Shown here: positions 33,400-42,585 of the stretch, piece after piece | How the letters are laid out: every line of letters begins with the position of its first letter | Position numbering within the stretch: position 1 is the first letter of the stretch | Assembly: GCF_000740895.1 (NCBI RefSeq) | Contig: NC_025263.1 | Coordinates: 1,860,001-1,924,000 of the forward strand | From: Theileria orientalis strain Shintoku | Lineage: Eukaryota > Apicomplexa > Aconoidasida > Piroplasmida > Theileriidae | Direction of reading: 5' to 3' | DNA: 64,000 nucleotides | Made by a program: the position numbers and the translations under genes | The notes under the pieces: model-generated | Seen by the model: the letters and a program-made list of their open reading frames with translations, nothing else | Databases searched by the model: none | What the model was told of the DNA's origin: nothing

Positions 33400-34817
33400 A
33401 TGAGAAGATTCCAAATAAGAGCACTGAAGCACCTGCCGTATCAAATGGCAAGCCTCTACTTCATACTGTTCATCATCTCAATAACAGCATCAGTGATCAC
33501 AGTTAACTGCGGAGACGAAGGTACACATAGTAGAGTAAAGTAAATAAATAAGTATAAAAATAGACAAAAAAATAAAAATATGTAGTATTTAAAAAGTATA
33601 CATCATGCAACGGAAGTAAGGTACACAACATAAACTGGATAGGAGCGTTGATAGTACTGCAAATGGCACTGCTGTTCGTATCAATAGAACCAGAAGAGTC
33701 ACAGGGAAGTAAAACATTGGGAGGAATCATAGAGAAAGAAGATAAAGAAGAGGAAGGAGATGTGTCAGGAGATGAAAACTATAATAGAAGAGATAACTCA
33801 GGAATATACACGAGAGTGTTACCAGGCTCAGATTACAAAGTTAAAATAGAAGACACAGAAGAAAAAAAGAGAAAATTATCTAGAAAATCAAAATCAAAAG
33901 AAATAATGATAGGATTAGAAGAAAAAAATAGAATAGATGAACACGAATTTGGAGGAGAAGAAAAGGGAAGGTACGGAGGAAGAAAAGGAAAAACAGTGGA
34001 TCAGAGCCTGAGACTGGACCTGTCAGACAGCATAATAACAACGAAAATCATTAAGGCGAAGGAGGTGCTGAGAGGAAGAGTTAAGATATGCTGGAGCTCA
34101 ATATGGATGATCTCATACCACTTTGTAATATTCATGGGAGTACACGGATCGCTGCTGGCCTCAAGAATACACGCGCAAATCAGCCTGAACAAGTACGGAA
34201 TTGAGACGTGCCCGCACCTGAGCTACTTCCCACTGAGCCTGACCTCGCCGAAGCTGAAGGACCCAATACTGAGCGAAACAGTGTTCCTGGTGACATACCT
34301 GTCATTCACAATCCACGAAATAGTAATCAGGAAGACGGAAAACTGCTTCCTCATAAAAAACTTCTTCGGAAAACACTACTTCAAGGAGTCGAAGATGCTG
34401 GGAGCAGTGAGACTTATCATACAGATAGCGCTCTTCTCAGCAAACATAGGGCTCATAATAGTGTGCATCACAAACGGATTCGGATCGCCAATGCACGTCC
34501 TAGTGGGATTCTCAATCTCAATGCTAGCACTCTGGATCAACTCGCTGCTGTCACAGCTGCTGGAGCTGACGCACTACGGAGAGATGAAGGCGCCGACGCT
34601 GGACTACAGCTACATCTGGTCGATCCTGAGCGCGTTCCTGCTGTGGTTCTGCGGCTTCTTCTACTACGTCTCAGTGTACGGAGTGCCGTACAAAAGAGTC
34701 TACTTCTACCTACACCCGTTGGCCTGGGCCATCCTCATCTCACTGACGTACTATAAGCGAAAGGAGATATTCAGCTCCTCAGAGTACCTGCAAGGCTTCG
34801 TGCCAACATTTACATAA
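33400..34817 (+). CDS. Multi-pass membrane protein of unknown function
   Basis: Two exons, 33400-33520 and 33586-34817, encode 450 residues; the acceptor after ATGTAG is the one that restores phase. About eight membrane helices are visible: two near the N-terminus (YFILFIISITASVITV and WIGALIVLQMALLFVSI), then a charged cytosolic-type loop of roughly 120 residues rich in Lys, Glu and Arg, then six more (including WMISYHFVIFMGVHGSLLA and LLWFCGFFYYVSVYG). The loop between the first two helices holds a Cys pair (NCGDE, SCNGS). The 3' half is GC-richer than neighbouring introns. Transporter, GPI-remodelling or DRAM-like folds are possible, but nothing diagnostic is present. Confidence 0.75.
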
Positions 34818-34955
34818 AATAATGTAGATAACATAAATGGTATGTGGCACATTTTGTAAGGATAAATTGCACACTACAGAGTGAGTTAGATGAGATCAGA
34901 TTAAACGGAAAATAACAAATTGTGTAAAAATAAATGTATATTTAGAAATAAATAA

Positions 34956-37900
34956 ATGTATACAAAAGTAAATTTAATAAATATAAGAAGAATACACACA
35001 GGGCACGTAAAAAAGGTGCTAAACAGTAACATAGGGGCACTGTGGAAAGTGTACGAAAAGAAGATAGGAGACCAGAGAGAAAGATGGGATAGAAACAATG
35101 TAGAAGTGAAGTACGAAAAGGATAAATTAACGAGAGAGCTGATGGCGGCGAAAAGAGAGCTGCTAGGAGTGTTCAGTCTGAGGGAGGCGACACAAATGTT
35201 GGATTCCAACCAAGAGTAAGTTACACATCGAAAAATAAAGAAAAAAAAATAGAAACGAAAAGTACAACAGAGAGAATGTGAACGAAGCGAGGAGAATATA
35301 TGGAATATTGAGGCCGGAAGCACAGTCGTTCTTCGAAGTGAGTCCCAACTGAAAAGTAGAATTCGCGTCTTAGGAACAAGCGTCAACGCACATGAAAACA
35401 AAAATGAACGAGTTGTTGACACGAGGGGCGGAGGAATCCAGAGAAATAGTGCCAATAGAGGAGGTAAGTCGACAAGAAATGGAGAGCGGCTACAGACAGG
35501 ATTATACGGGGAGAATCAGCCAGTATTTACATCGTCAAGCTACACATTGGCAGTGACGTCAAGTAGGTTAACTCAGCCGAAAATAAACATTAGTTTTGAA
35601 TTCAATGACCGAGGACCTGTACAAACTATGCGAGTACTTGGGAATAGAGGATGGGCTACCAGAACGGAGCCACACCTCATACAAAAAGATATTTGAAAGC
35701 CTAGTAAGTTAAAAGAAACTAAAGAAGAAATAGGAAAACTTTTTTAAGCTAAGGAGAGATGGAAATGACGCAGATGAGTGGATAAAGCGAGTTTGGGAGA
35801 AGTTAAGACCACATCTAACAGAAGAACTGGAAGAGATCACAAACGAAGTAAGCTAGAAAGTTTAAAAAGGAAAGCAGGAGATGAGCACATGGCTAAAAAG
35901 TCACCTGAGAAGAGTAGAAAACAATAAAAAATCGCAAGAAAAGGATGATAACGAATGGTATGAAAATCATAATAGTCATTATAGTAACTATTATGGAGTT
36001 AATGAGTATTATTAGAGTCAACGGCAATTATAGATGATAGATAAATAAATGGTAACATGTGCTAAAATGAATATAAATTAATTTGTCTAATATGATTAAT
36101 TGATGCAGGTACGACTTTACGAGAGACATTCTGTACGACTGTAAGTGGTGAAAAGAGTCATAAAGTGTAGCAATGCCGTATTCGGAAAAGGTGGCAATAG
36201 AAGATAAGATAGGATATCCACTAGAAGAAGCATCAGAGTATCTATCGAGGTTATTGTCACTATTGAAGGTGCGAATGAGTGAATTAAAAGCAGTTAGCGA
36301 CAATTGGTGATGGTGATGTTAGTTGACATTGTATACAGGACGGGAACGTGGAAAACCTAGACGAGTTGATAGAGAGCTTAAAGGGTCTGGGTCTTAAAGA
36401 ATGGTTTAAGTTGAAGCCAAATGAAATAGAAGAGAGGCTGTTTGGAAGACCAGAGGAAGTGCCAGATAAGTTGGATTCGAAAAGGGAGGACAAGGAGCTG
36501 GGATATCTGCTAATAGAAACAGTTTCGAGGAACATGGAGCACCTGTTGGACATAGAGAGCTATTCACCAAGGTCAATACTATCCACAATATCGAAAAACG
36601 TAAGTCATACGCATAGATACTGATTATTAACACAGCCATAATAGTAGTTAGTGTTACACAATAAATATATTGCTAGTGAGTACCGGAAAGAGTATGTAAT
36701 ATGTCGACTAATGGTTACTTAATGTAGTTGAAAACAAGTTTATTTGAGGCGAGTGAAAATAAATGGTTGCCCAGCCAGTATATAAAGGAGATAATAGAAA
36801 GAGTGTGCAACAATAGAAGTGATGAAGTTGAATTGAAAGAGTATGTGGAAACGCCACTAAAACAAATGGTATTTTACCTCAAATAAAAGAAACATAAAAA
36901 TGTTTAGTTGTTGAGTGATTACAAATATAGTCAGCAAATAGGACCGATAATAATGACTAAACAGTCAAATAGAAGTAAAGAAAGTAAAAGTAAGGAGAGT
37001 AGAACAAGTAAAGATGGTGATGATTATGGTGAAACGAGTACCAGTAGTAGTGCAGATGCTAGTAATGAAAAGAAGCAAAAGAATGAAGAAAATTGGAAAT
37101 GGGTAGCACCAAGTGTGGATGGCATATTTGACACAAACAGGAATATGTATATTAGAAATAAAAGTAACTTGGACCCACAAATGAGACTGGATAACCTAAA
37201 AAGTTACATAGTATCAAGAAGGAGAATGAGAAGTATGACAAAGGAGGGAAGAGTGTATTTCATAAGAGTGGTGGTAGCAATAGGTAAACTAATAGTAATA
37301 TAAGTAGTGACTATTATTGGTAACAGTATAACAATTACAAATAATATTTATTACTAGTGTTAGTAGTAGTGGTAGTAGCAGTAGTGGTGATATCACCAAA
37401 TCCGTTTTATGAAATAACGGCAATTAATAGGGGACGGTAACGGATATTTTGGAATGGGAATAGGATACGGAAACGACATCAACTCGGCGAAAAACTCAGG
37501 AATAGAAAACGGATTGAAGAACATGTACTTCATAGACTACGATCCATTTGAAAGTTTAACGACGCCAGTGCAAGGAAAGGAATATGGATCAAGGTGCGTG
37601 ATTGAAGGAAGAGAGATGAGTAAAGGAGTTAAGAGTAACAGGAAGTTCCTGCCACTAGTGTACCTGATGGGACTGGACAACGTAAAGTTTAAACTCAGAG
37701 GAACTAATTCATGGGTGACGAGAATAAGGTCAATAAGAAAAGCGTTGGAGGCAATCATGTCGAGAAGAACAATAGGAAGAATGCTGGGAAAGAGGTACGC
37801 AGAAGTGTCAGCACCAGGAGACGACACAATACACTGGTCAGACGAGTGGTTTAACCCAATACTGAAGGAGTACCAAAGTAAAATTAATAAGCTGAAAAGA

Positions 37901-38029
37901 ATGAGGTTCAAGTTCAGCAGAAAAAACAGATACAAGTACAACATACTGGTGCCGTCGGACGTGAAGTCAGTAGTGCCAAGTTACAACAGAAGAATGATGA
38001 ACAAAGCACTAAAAACAGAAAAAGAGTGA
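34956..38029 (+). CDS. Mitochondrial ribosomal protein uS5m with long N-terminal extension
   Basis: Thirteen exons: 34956-35215, 35271-35337, 35374-35463, 35496-35562, 35594-35703, 35749-35847, 35878-35957, 36109-36140, 36171-36268, 36339-36599, 36728-36868, 36908-37283 and 37431-38029. They join in phase to 759 residues. The C-terminal third is uS5: GRVYFIRVVVAIGDGNG, GMGIGYGNDINSAKNSG, then the second fold with RKFLPLVYLMGL and NVKFKLRGTNSW. Bacterial S5 is about 165 residues, so some 540 residues are a lineage-specific helical N-terminal extension (KEWFKLKPNEIEERLFG), as is common in protist mitoribosomes with fragmented rRNA. Residues about 479-507 match a segment of the RMI1-like gene. 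The N-terminus is basic and may be an import signal. Exons 4, 7 and 8 are short and least certain. Confidence 0.8.
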
Positions 38030-38517
38030 TCAGATGGAACATATGTGACAAAAGTAACAGCTGAAGTGGAAAAAATAAAAAATGTGTAAAGTGAAAACTA
38101 CAATAATATGTTAAGACACTGTACGGAACAATATAGTAAAAATTAACGAGTTAAAAGGGAATAAAATATTTAAACTAGAAACATTGAGCCAACATAAAAA
38201 AAGAAAAAATTAAAAATTAATTTCAATATAAGGTGCATAGAATAAAAAGTCAAAAACGACAGTAGATGATGTGTAAAAGGGGAAAAGAGTGAAATTATGA
38301 AAAGATATTGAAATCACAGTAGAAAAATACTAAAGAGGTAGAAGGCTCATAAAACAAGAGGTCAATGAGGAGGATAAGAGGAACTAAATTGGCAATTTTA
38401 TTGACAGAGATGGGGCACAGGACTTTCCGTCCCCATTGCCAAGAATAAGAAGACTTTGTGCATCACCCCTGTTCATATATTAGTTTATATAAAGCCAATT
38501 CATATATTTATATTAAA
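38030..38517. other. Intergenic region
   Basis: A-rich spacer. The last about 100 bases, just before the small secreted gene, are more GC-rich and contain a TATAAA-like word, so they probably hold its promoter. Confidence 0.45.
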
Positions 38518-39072
38518 ATGAAGGCTGGATTGTCTGTTTTGTCAGTCTTAGTTGTAGCATCAGTATCTGCAGCTCCATTTGTACTGGACGCTGATCTCCT
38601 AAGGCGGGGAAGCGAAAAACTCGCTGTTTTACACCACGTAGGATACTTAGAGGGTGAAGAAAGAGCAGCCACCCGTGCTGACTCGAGAAGACTTCGGTTT
38701 GTCCTCTTGGTTCCAAGACTTCATCATCTTTCTGAATTCGAAGAAGGTTTTAGCTCACATCACGTAGGAGGCACCGCAAAACACCACGCTTTCACTAAGC
38801 TCACTGGAGGAGAGCGTCTTCTTGAGTTAGTCGGCTTCTCTGACTGCAAAACATGGCACGCAGCTTTGCTCAGAGTCTGGAACGCAGCTGCCGGTGTTGT
38901 AGCCAACAGATTTTTGGCACGCGACACAAAAGACCATCTCGTTGGCGACTTAGCCGGATTGGCAAGCTTTGTTCACGACCATGTACTCGGTGCTGATTTC
39001 GCAGAACTTGCAAAGAAGGGATTGGCAGCCCATGAATTGGTTCTCAGAGTTCGCGCACTGTTCCCCCTCTAA
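38518..39072 (+). CDS. Small secreted His/Arg-rich protein, tandem copy 1
   Basis: Single exon of 184 residues. I chose the ATG at 38518 because it starts a perfect signal peptide (MKAGLSVLSVLVVASVSAAP); an upstream in-frame ATG at 38458 would bury it. The mature part is rich in Leu, Ala, His and Arg with one Cys (GFSDCKTWHA), and has no isoleucine or glutamine at all. It aligns over its whole length with the next gene: FVLLVPRL, an F-EGF/F-PGF block, LLELVGFSDCK and a helical C-terminus. There is no membrane anchor. I recognise no family. A small helical secreted effector or surface-associated protein is plausible. The base composition is much more GC-rich than its surroundings. Confidence 0.82.
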   Translation: MKAGLSVLSVLVVASVSAAPFVLDADLLRRGSEKLAVLHHVGYLEGEERAATRADSRRLRFVLLVPRLHHLSEFEEGFSSHHVGGTAKHHAFTKLTGGERLLELVGFSDCKTWHAALLRVWNAAAGVVANRFLARDTKDHLVGDLAGLASFVHDHVLGADFAELAKKGLAAHELVLRVRALFPL

Positions 39073-39826
39073 ATTGGGTCAAGTAAAAGGTAATATAGAT
39101 TAAATCTCACATGTTCCATTACAATGTTTATTCAAAAAGATAACCAGTTGTGATACTCACAATTTTGTAATGTGATACTAAATTCATGAATACACACTAG
39201 GATAAAAAATTAAGTAAATTGAGTCAATAAACTAAATACAGTAAGTTAATAGCACATATATTATTTATTCGATGATTATAGCTTAAAGTAATAAGGAAAA
39301 GGGGTAAAAGAATTTAAATCGTTTTCTACAGATTAGAAAAAGGAAAGCAGAATAAAATAATAAATCAGTAAGGAATCTAAATAGTTGAGTAAAAGTAAGT
39401 AAAATGAAGTATCTAGTAATAATGGAAAGTGAATATAAAAAGTAAAATAAAATATTCAGGAAAAAAATGAAAAATCAAAGGTTATAATGTGAACTAAAGT
39501 TTGATAAGAGAAAGAAAAGACAAAACATATGGGTAAATGTATTTTAAACAGTAAAAAGTTAATACAATAAAATAAATTTAATTGGACAAAAGTTCTACGG
39601 AATAAAAAGGAAATAAAAAGGACCATTCATACACATTTGTGAATAATTGAACAAAAATCACCGGAACTTGATTAGTTCATAGGCTTACAAGTTTTAGGGG
39701 AAGAATGTGAAGAAATAAATTCAAATAAAATTGATATAGGCACTTTATTCCCTTACGACATCCCCACAACTAGTCGCTTAAAAACCGTTCACTTGATAAA
39801 AATACCGCAATATAGAGTAACTAGAG
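39073..39826. other. Spacer between the tandem small secreted genes
   Basis: Begins with the 139-base conserved 3' flank (39113-39251), followed by purine-rich AT DNA without coding signal. Confidence 0.6.
39113..39251 (+). repeat. 139-base 3'-flank repeat, copy 1
   Basis: Near-identical to 40400-40538, with one difference seen (caataaact against caatgaact). It starts about 40 bases after the stop codon of small secreted gene 1 and is likely part of its 3' untranslated region. Confidence 0.93.
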
Positions 39827-40357
39827 ATGAATAAACTTTTCGCACTTTTTTTGGCCTTTGGACCATTTTTCGCATTGGCAGTAGGCCCAGTAGTCTTCGA
39901 TAAACCATTACTCGACAAAAAAGATGACAGGTTTGTAGGAGTTGTACACGGAAAAGCATCAGTTACAGAACTCGGTACAGCGAAAAACGCAAGATTTCTA
40001 TTCCTCGTGCCTAAATTGGGTGCCGACTTTAAACCCGGCTTTAAATCTGGCCTCACCCCAAAGGTCCTCGACTTCCTTAAAGTCGATGACGGAGAGGTTC
40101 TGCTCGAAGTGTTGGGTTTCTCAGACTGCAAGGAGTGGTTCGCAGTTGGTGTAAAAAAATTGGTCGGAGGCGCGGTCTTCGAAAAGTTCCTACATGGCGC
40201 TAAAGGCGGAGTTCATACTTCGCTCCTAGGTGCCGACGGCCTGGTCGACTTCCTCAAGGGCAAGCTGACATCGGGTCTCTTTAACGACCTCTACAAATTG
40301 TTGCCAACACACCTCGTAGTACTCAAACTCCATAAAGCCTATGCCCATCTGTTGTAA
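39827..40357 (+). CDS. Small secreted Lys-rich protein, tandem copy 2
   Basis: Single exon of 176 residues with a signal peptide (MNKLFALFLAFGPFFALAVG). It is a paralogue of the preceding gene: both keep FLVPKL/LLVPRL, the F(K/E)xGF block, LLE(V/L)xGFSDCK with the sole Cys, and a similar C-terminal helix. The basic residues are almost all Lys here, whereas copy 1 uses Arg and His. Again there is no isoleucine or glutamine, odd for a gene in an AT-rich genome. There is no membrane anchor or known domain. The shared 3' flank shows the pair arose by tandem duplication or is being homogenised there. The function is unknown; a secreted effector is a guess. Confidence 0.85.
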   Translation: MNKLFALFLAFGPFFALAVGPVVFDKPLLDKKDDRFVGVVHGKASVTELGTAKNARFLFLVPKLGADFKPGFKSGLTPKVLDFLKVDDGEVLLEVLGFSDCKEWFAVGVKKLVGGAVFEKFLHGAKGGVHTSLLGADGLVDFLKGKLTSGLFNDLYKLLPTHLVVLKLHKAYAHLL

Positions 40358-41012
40358 ATGATACCTGTTTATAAGGGTTTATGCCCAAGTTAAATACACG
40401 TTCCATTACAATGTTTATTCAAAAAGATAACCAGTTGTGATACTCACAATTTTGTAATGTGATACTAAATTCATGAATACACACTAGGATAAAAAATTAA
40501 GTAAATTGAGTCAATGAACTAAATACAGTAAGTTAATACCAGGTATTTGAAAGACCAAACCCCTGGATTTTACCCTCATTTAAATATTTAAAGTGAATAA
40601 GATAAGTAAGTTTGAGTAAACATATATTTTAATTATAAAAATTAAATTTTAAAAATTTATGTGATAAAACAAAGTAAGGAACAGTAATTGCAAATTTTAG
40701 GAATCAGGTTAAAGCTGAATTAAATAAGCCCAAATTAAAAATGTTTTACACTGGTCTAATACGCTTAGAACCAAACGACAAATTGCAAGAGTAGCAATTT
40801 TTATCGTATAAAACGAATACAATGATACAGCGTTAAGGGCAGGACTGCATTAGGATTAAAGCTTAAAAATATTGAATCCCCAAATAAAAACCGAGATTTG
40901 GGCTTTTGGGGTAAACTTTGGACCTTGGCCTCAAAAGTTCATTAGAAGTTAAGATTTGAAAACTGACTAAGGTAAACCATGGTTAAACCCAGTTAAATGA
41001 CTGGTGGTAAAA
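40358..41012. other. Intergenic region
   Basis: Contains repeat copy 2 (40400-40538), then AT-rich DNA with no coding signal, and the 3' side of the convergent FAINT gene. Confidence 0.55.
40400..40538 (+). repeat. 139-base 3'-flank repeat, copy 2
   Basis: Second copy of the 39113-39251 element, in the same position relative to the stop codon of small secreted gene 2. Confidence 0.93.
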
Positions 41013-42128
41013 TTAAACGTAGTCGACCCTGCCGGACATTAAAGTTTGGGCCTTGGCCCTCTTGTTGATGAAGAAGGACAGTGCGACGGACATCAACAAG
41101 ACCAACACGACCATTACAGTTGCAATGACTGAGAGCATAAGAACAAGGACGAGCGCATCGGCCAGGGCGTCGGGGAACTTGGAGCCTCCACTCTTTGGCT
41201 TCTCGGACTTGGCCTTGCCCTGGTTGGCGTCAGCTGAGCTGCCCCTCAACGAAGAAGCAGAGTCGGCAGTCTCGCCAGACTCGCCCTGGCTGTCGCCGTC
41301 CTGGTCTTGATCCTCGGGCTGAGCCTGAGCTGTGCGATCGGTTCTGGAGAGTTCCCAGGTGTCGTTAATTCTTTTGTACACCTCGTAGCCGTCGGTGAAT
41401 TCCATTATCATTTCGTCGCTCAAGTAAGTCATTGAGATGGGATATCCAGAGTTCGAAGTATGCTGCCAAACGGGAGCGCCGTTGCACTTGACCATGTCGC
41501 AGTTCTCTTCGAAGTAGTAGTACACCTGTTTGGGCTCACCAACCTTGTAGTAGGATACCACGTGGTACTTAGAGCCAGGCATTTGGGCCTGAGACTGGTC
41601 ATTGGAGCCGTTTGCGACGAACAGCTGAATCTCCTGGGGGCGTTCATTCTCGGAAAGAGGCTTCTTTGAGGAGTCCAAAGTGTACCTTTCAGATTGAAGC
41701 CTATAGATATAGTACCAGGTGTTTCCGAAAAACACAGTTACATCGTGATCCTGGCTGTCGAGGAAAACTGAAGTTGGGTAGTCGTTGCCGTGTTCGGGCG
41801 TTCTGTGGACCCAGAAAATGTGGCCGTTGTACTTAACTCCTACACACTTAGCGCCGGAGTTAAATGTAAACTGGGTTCCAGCCGAGTGGGAGGTTGCAAT
41901 GTATTTTGTTTGGTCGTTTTCAGAGGAGTTGGTCAGTGTTCCATCATCCGACGTCAATAATTTTAGACTCTGATAGTCGTAATTGGCGTTTGAACCTGCG
42001 ACCTTCTGTGAGTAAAAAACACACACGCAGGCTAACAATAACTTGTACGTGTCAATAAATCTCATATCTAAGCCACTAGCAAATAAATACACAAATTTAT
42101 TGAGATTCTTCAACCAATGGGGATGCAT
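41013..42128 (-). CDS. FAINT-domain type I membrane protein, member A
   Basis: Single exon of 371 residues from the ATG at 42128. A second ATG at 42065 gives a more compact signal peptide (MRFIDTYKLLLACVCVFYSQ) and may be the true start. Two FAINT units of the Cys-W type follow. In the first, LKLLTSDDGT leads to TKYIATS, CVGVKYNGHIFWVH and YPTSVFLD. In the second, PQEIQLF leads to SKYHVVSYY, CDMVKCNGAPVWQH and YPISMTYL. A Gln/Glu/Ser/Gly hinge leads to a transmembrane helix (LVLVLMLSVIATVMVVLVLL) and a short basic cytosolic tail ending in VDYV. The first 300 bases, including the promoter-proximal DNA, are identical to member B. A parasite-surface or secretory-membrane location is inferred. 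Confidence 0.88.
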   Translation of the reverse strand: MHPHWLKNLNKFVYLFASGLDMRFIDTYKLLLACVCVFYSQKVAGSNANYDYQSLKLLTSDDGTLTNSSENDQTKYIATSHSAGTQFTFNSGAKCVGVKYNGHIFWVHRTPEHGNDYPTSVFLDSQDHDVTVFFGNTWYYIYRLQSERYTLDSSKKPLSENERPQEIQLFVANGSNDQSQAQMPGSKYHVVSYYKVGEPKQVYYYFEENCDMVKCNGAPVWQHTSNSGYPISMTYLSDEMIMEFTDGYEVYKRINDTWELSRTDRTAQAQPEDQDQDGDSQGESGETADSASSLRGSSADANQGKAKSEKPKSGGSKFPDALADALVLVLMLSVIATVMVVLVLLMSVALSFFINKRAKAQTLMSGRVDYV

Positions 42129-42230
42129 TTACACACCAACAGCAACATAACCGTGAATTCAACAAATAAAATTGAATGTGCATATATATTCATACATTGT
42201 TGATGTTCAGCGATTTATTCATGAATTTTT
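41928..42230 (-). repeat. 303-base identical 5' cassette, copy A
   Basis: Identical, as far as I can read, to 44602-44904. It spans about 100 bases upstream of the ATG, the signal peptide and the first residues of the FAINT domain. Confidence 0.95.
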
Positions 42231-42585
42231 GATTTTTACGCCACTGTGTGAAGTGCTTGTTTAATTTTTCCTCACCTCCATTATCCCGTTCTCGTTTCCC
42301 ATGAATTTACTTACACATTTTAATATAAATTGAGCATACGATTATATTTAATATATATTTTGATCATAGCAAATTTTTTTTAAATTTAAAATCAATTTTA
42401 ATAATTTTGGAGATATTCCAATAATTATTAAATTGTTTAAATCTTTTAAATCTTAGTTTACACTGTTGCCTTCTTAGTATTGTCTGGCAACCTTTGTTTA
42501 AAATTGTTTAAAACTTCATTTAAAACCATTGTAAAGCCTTAAATCCTCATATTTTACATATACTGATTTTGTAGTGTTGTGAATT
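42129..42585. other. Spacer between FAINT members A and B
   Basis: The first about 100 bases belong to cassette A (probable promoter or 5' leader). The rest is AT-rich DNA, including the 3' side of member B. Confidence 0.55.

Noticed and set aside
34901..35455. Minus-strand open frame of 184 codons
   Set aside because: It overlaps three phase-consistent exons of the uS5m gene and has only Phe/Leu/Ser low-complexity content.
38458..38517. Upstream in-frame ATG for small secreted gene 1
   Set aside because: It would add 20 residues ahead of a perfect signal peptide that begins at the ATG at 38518.
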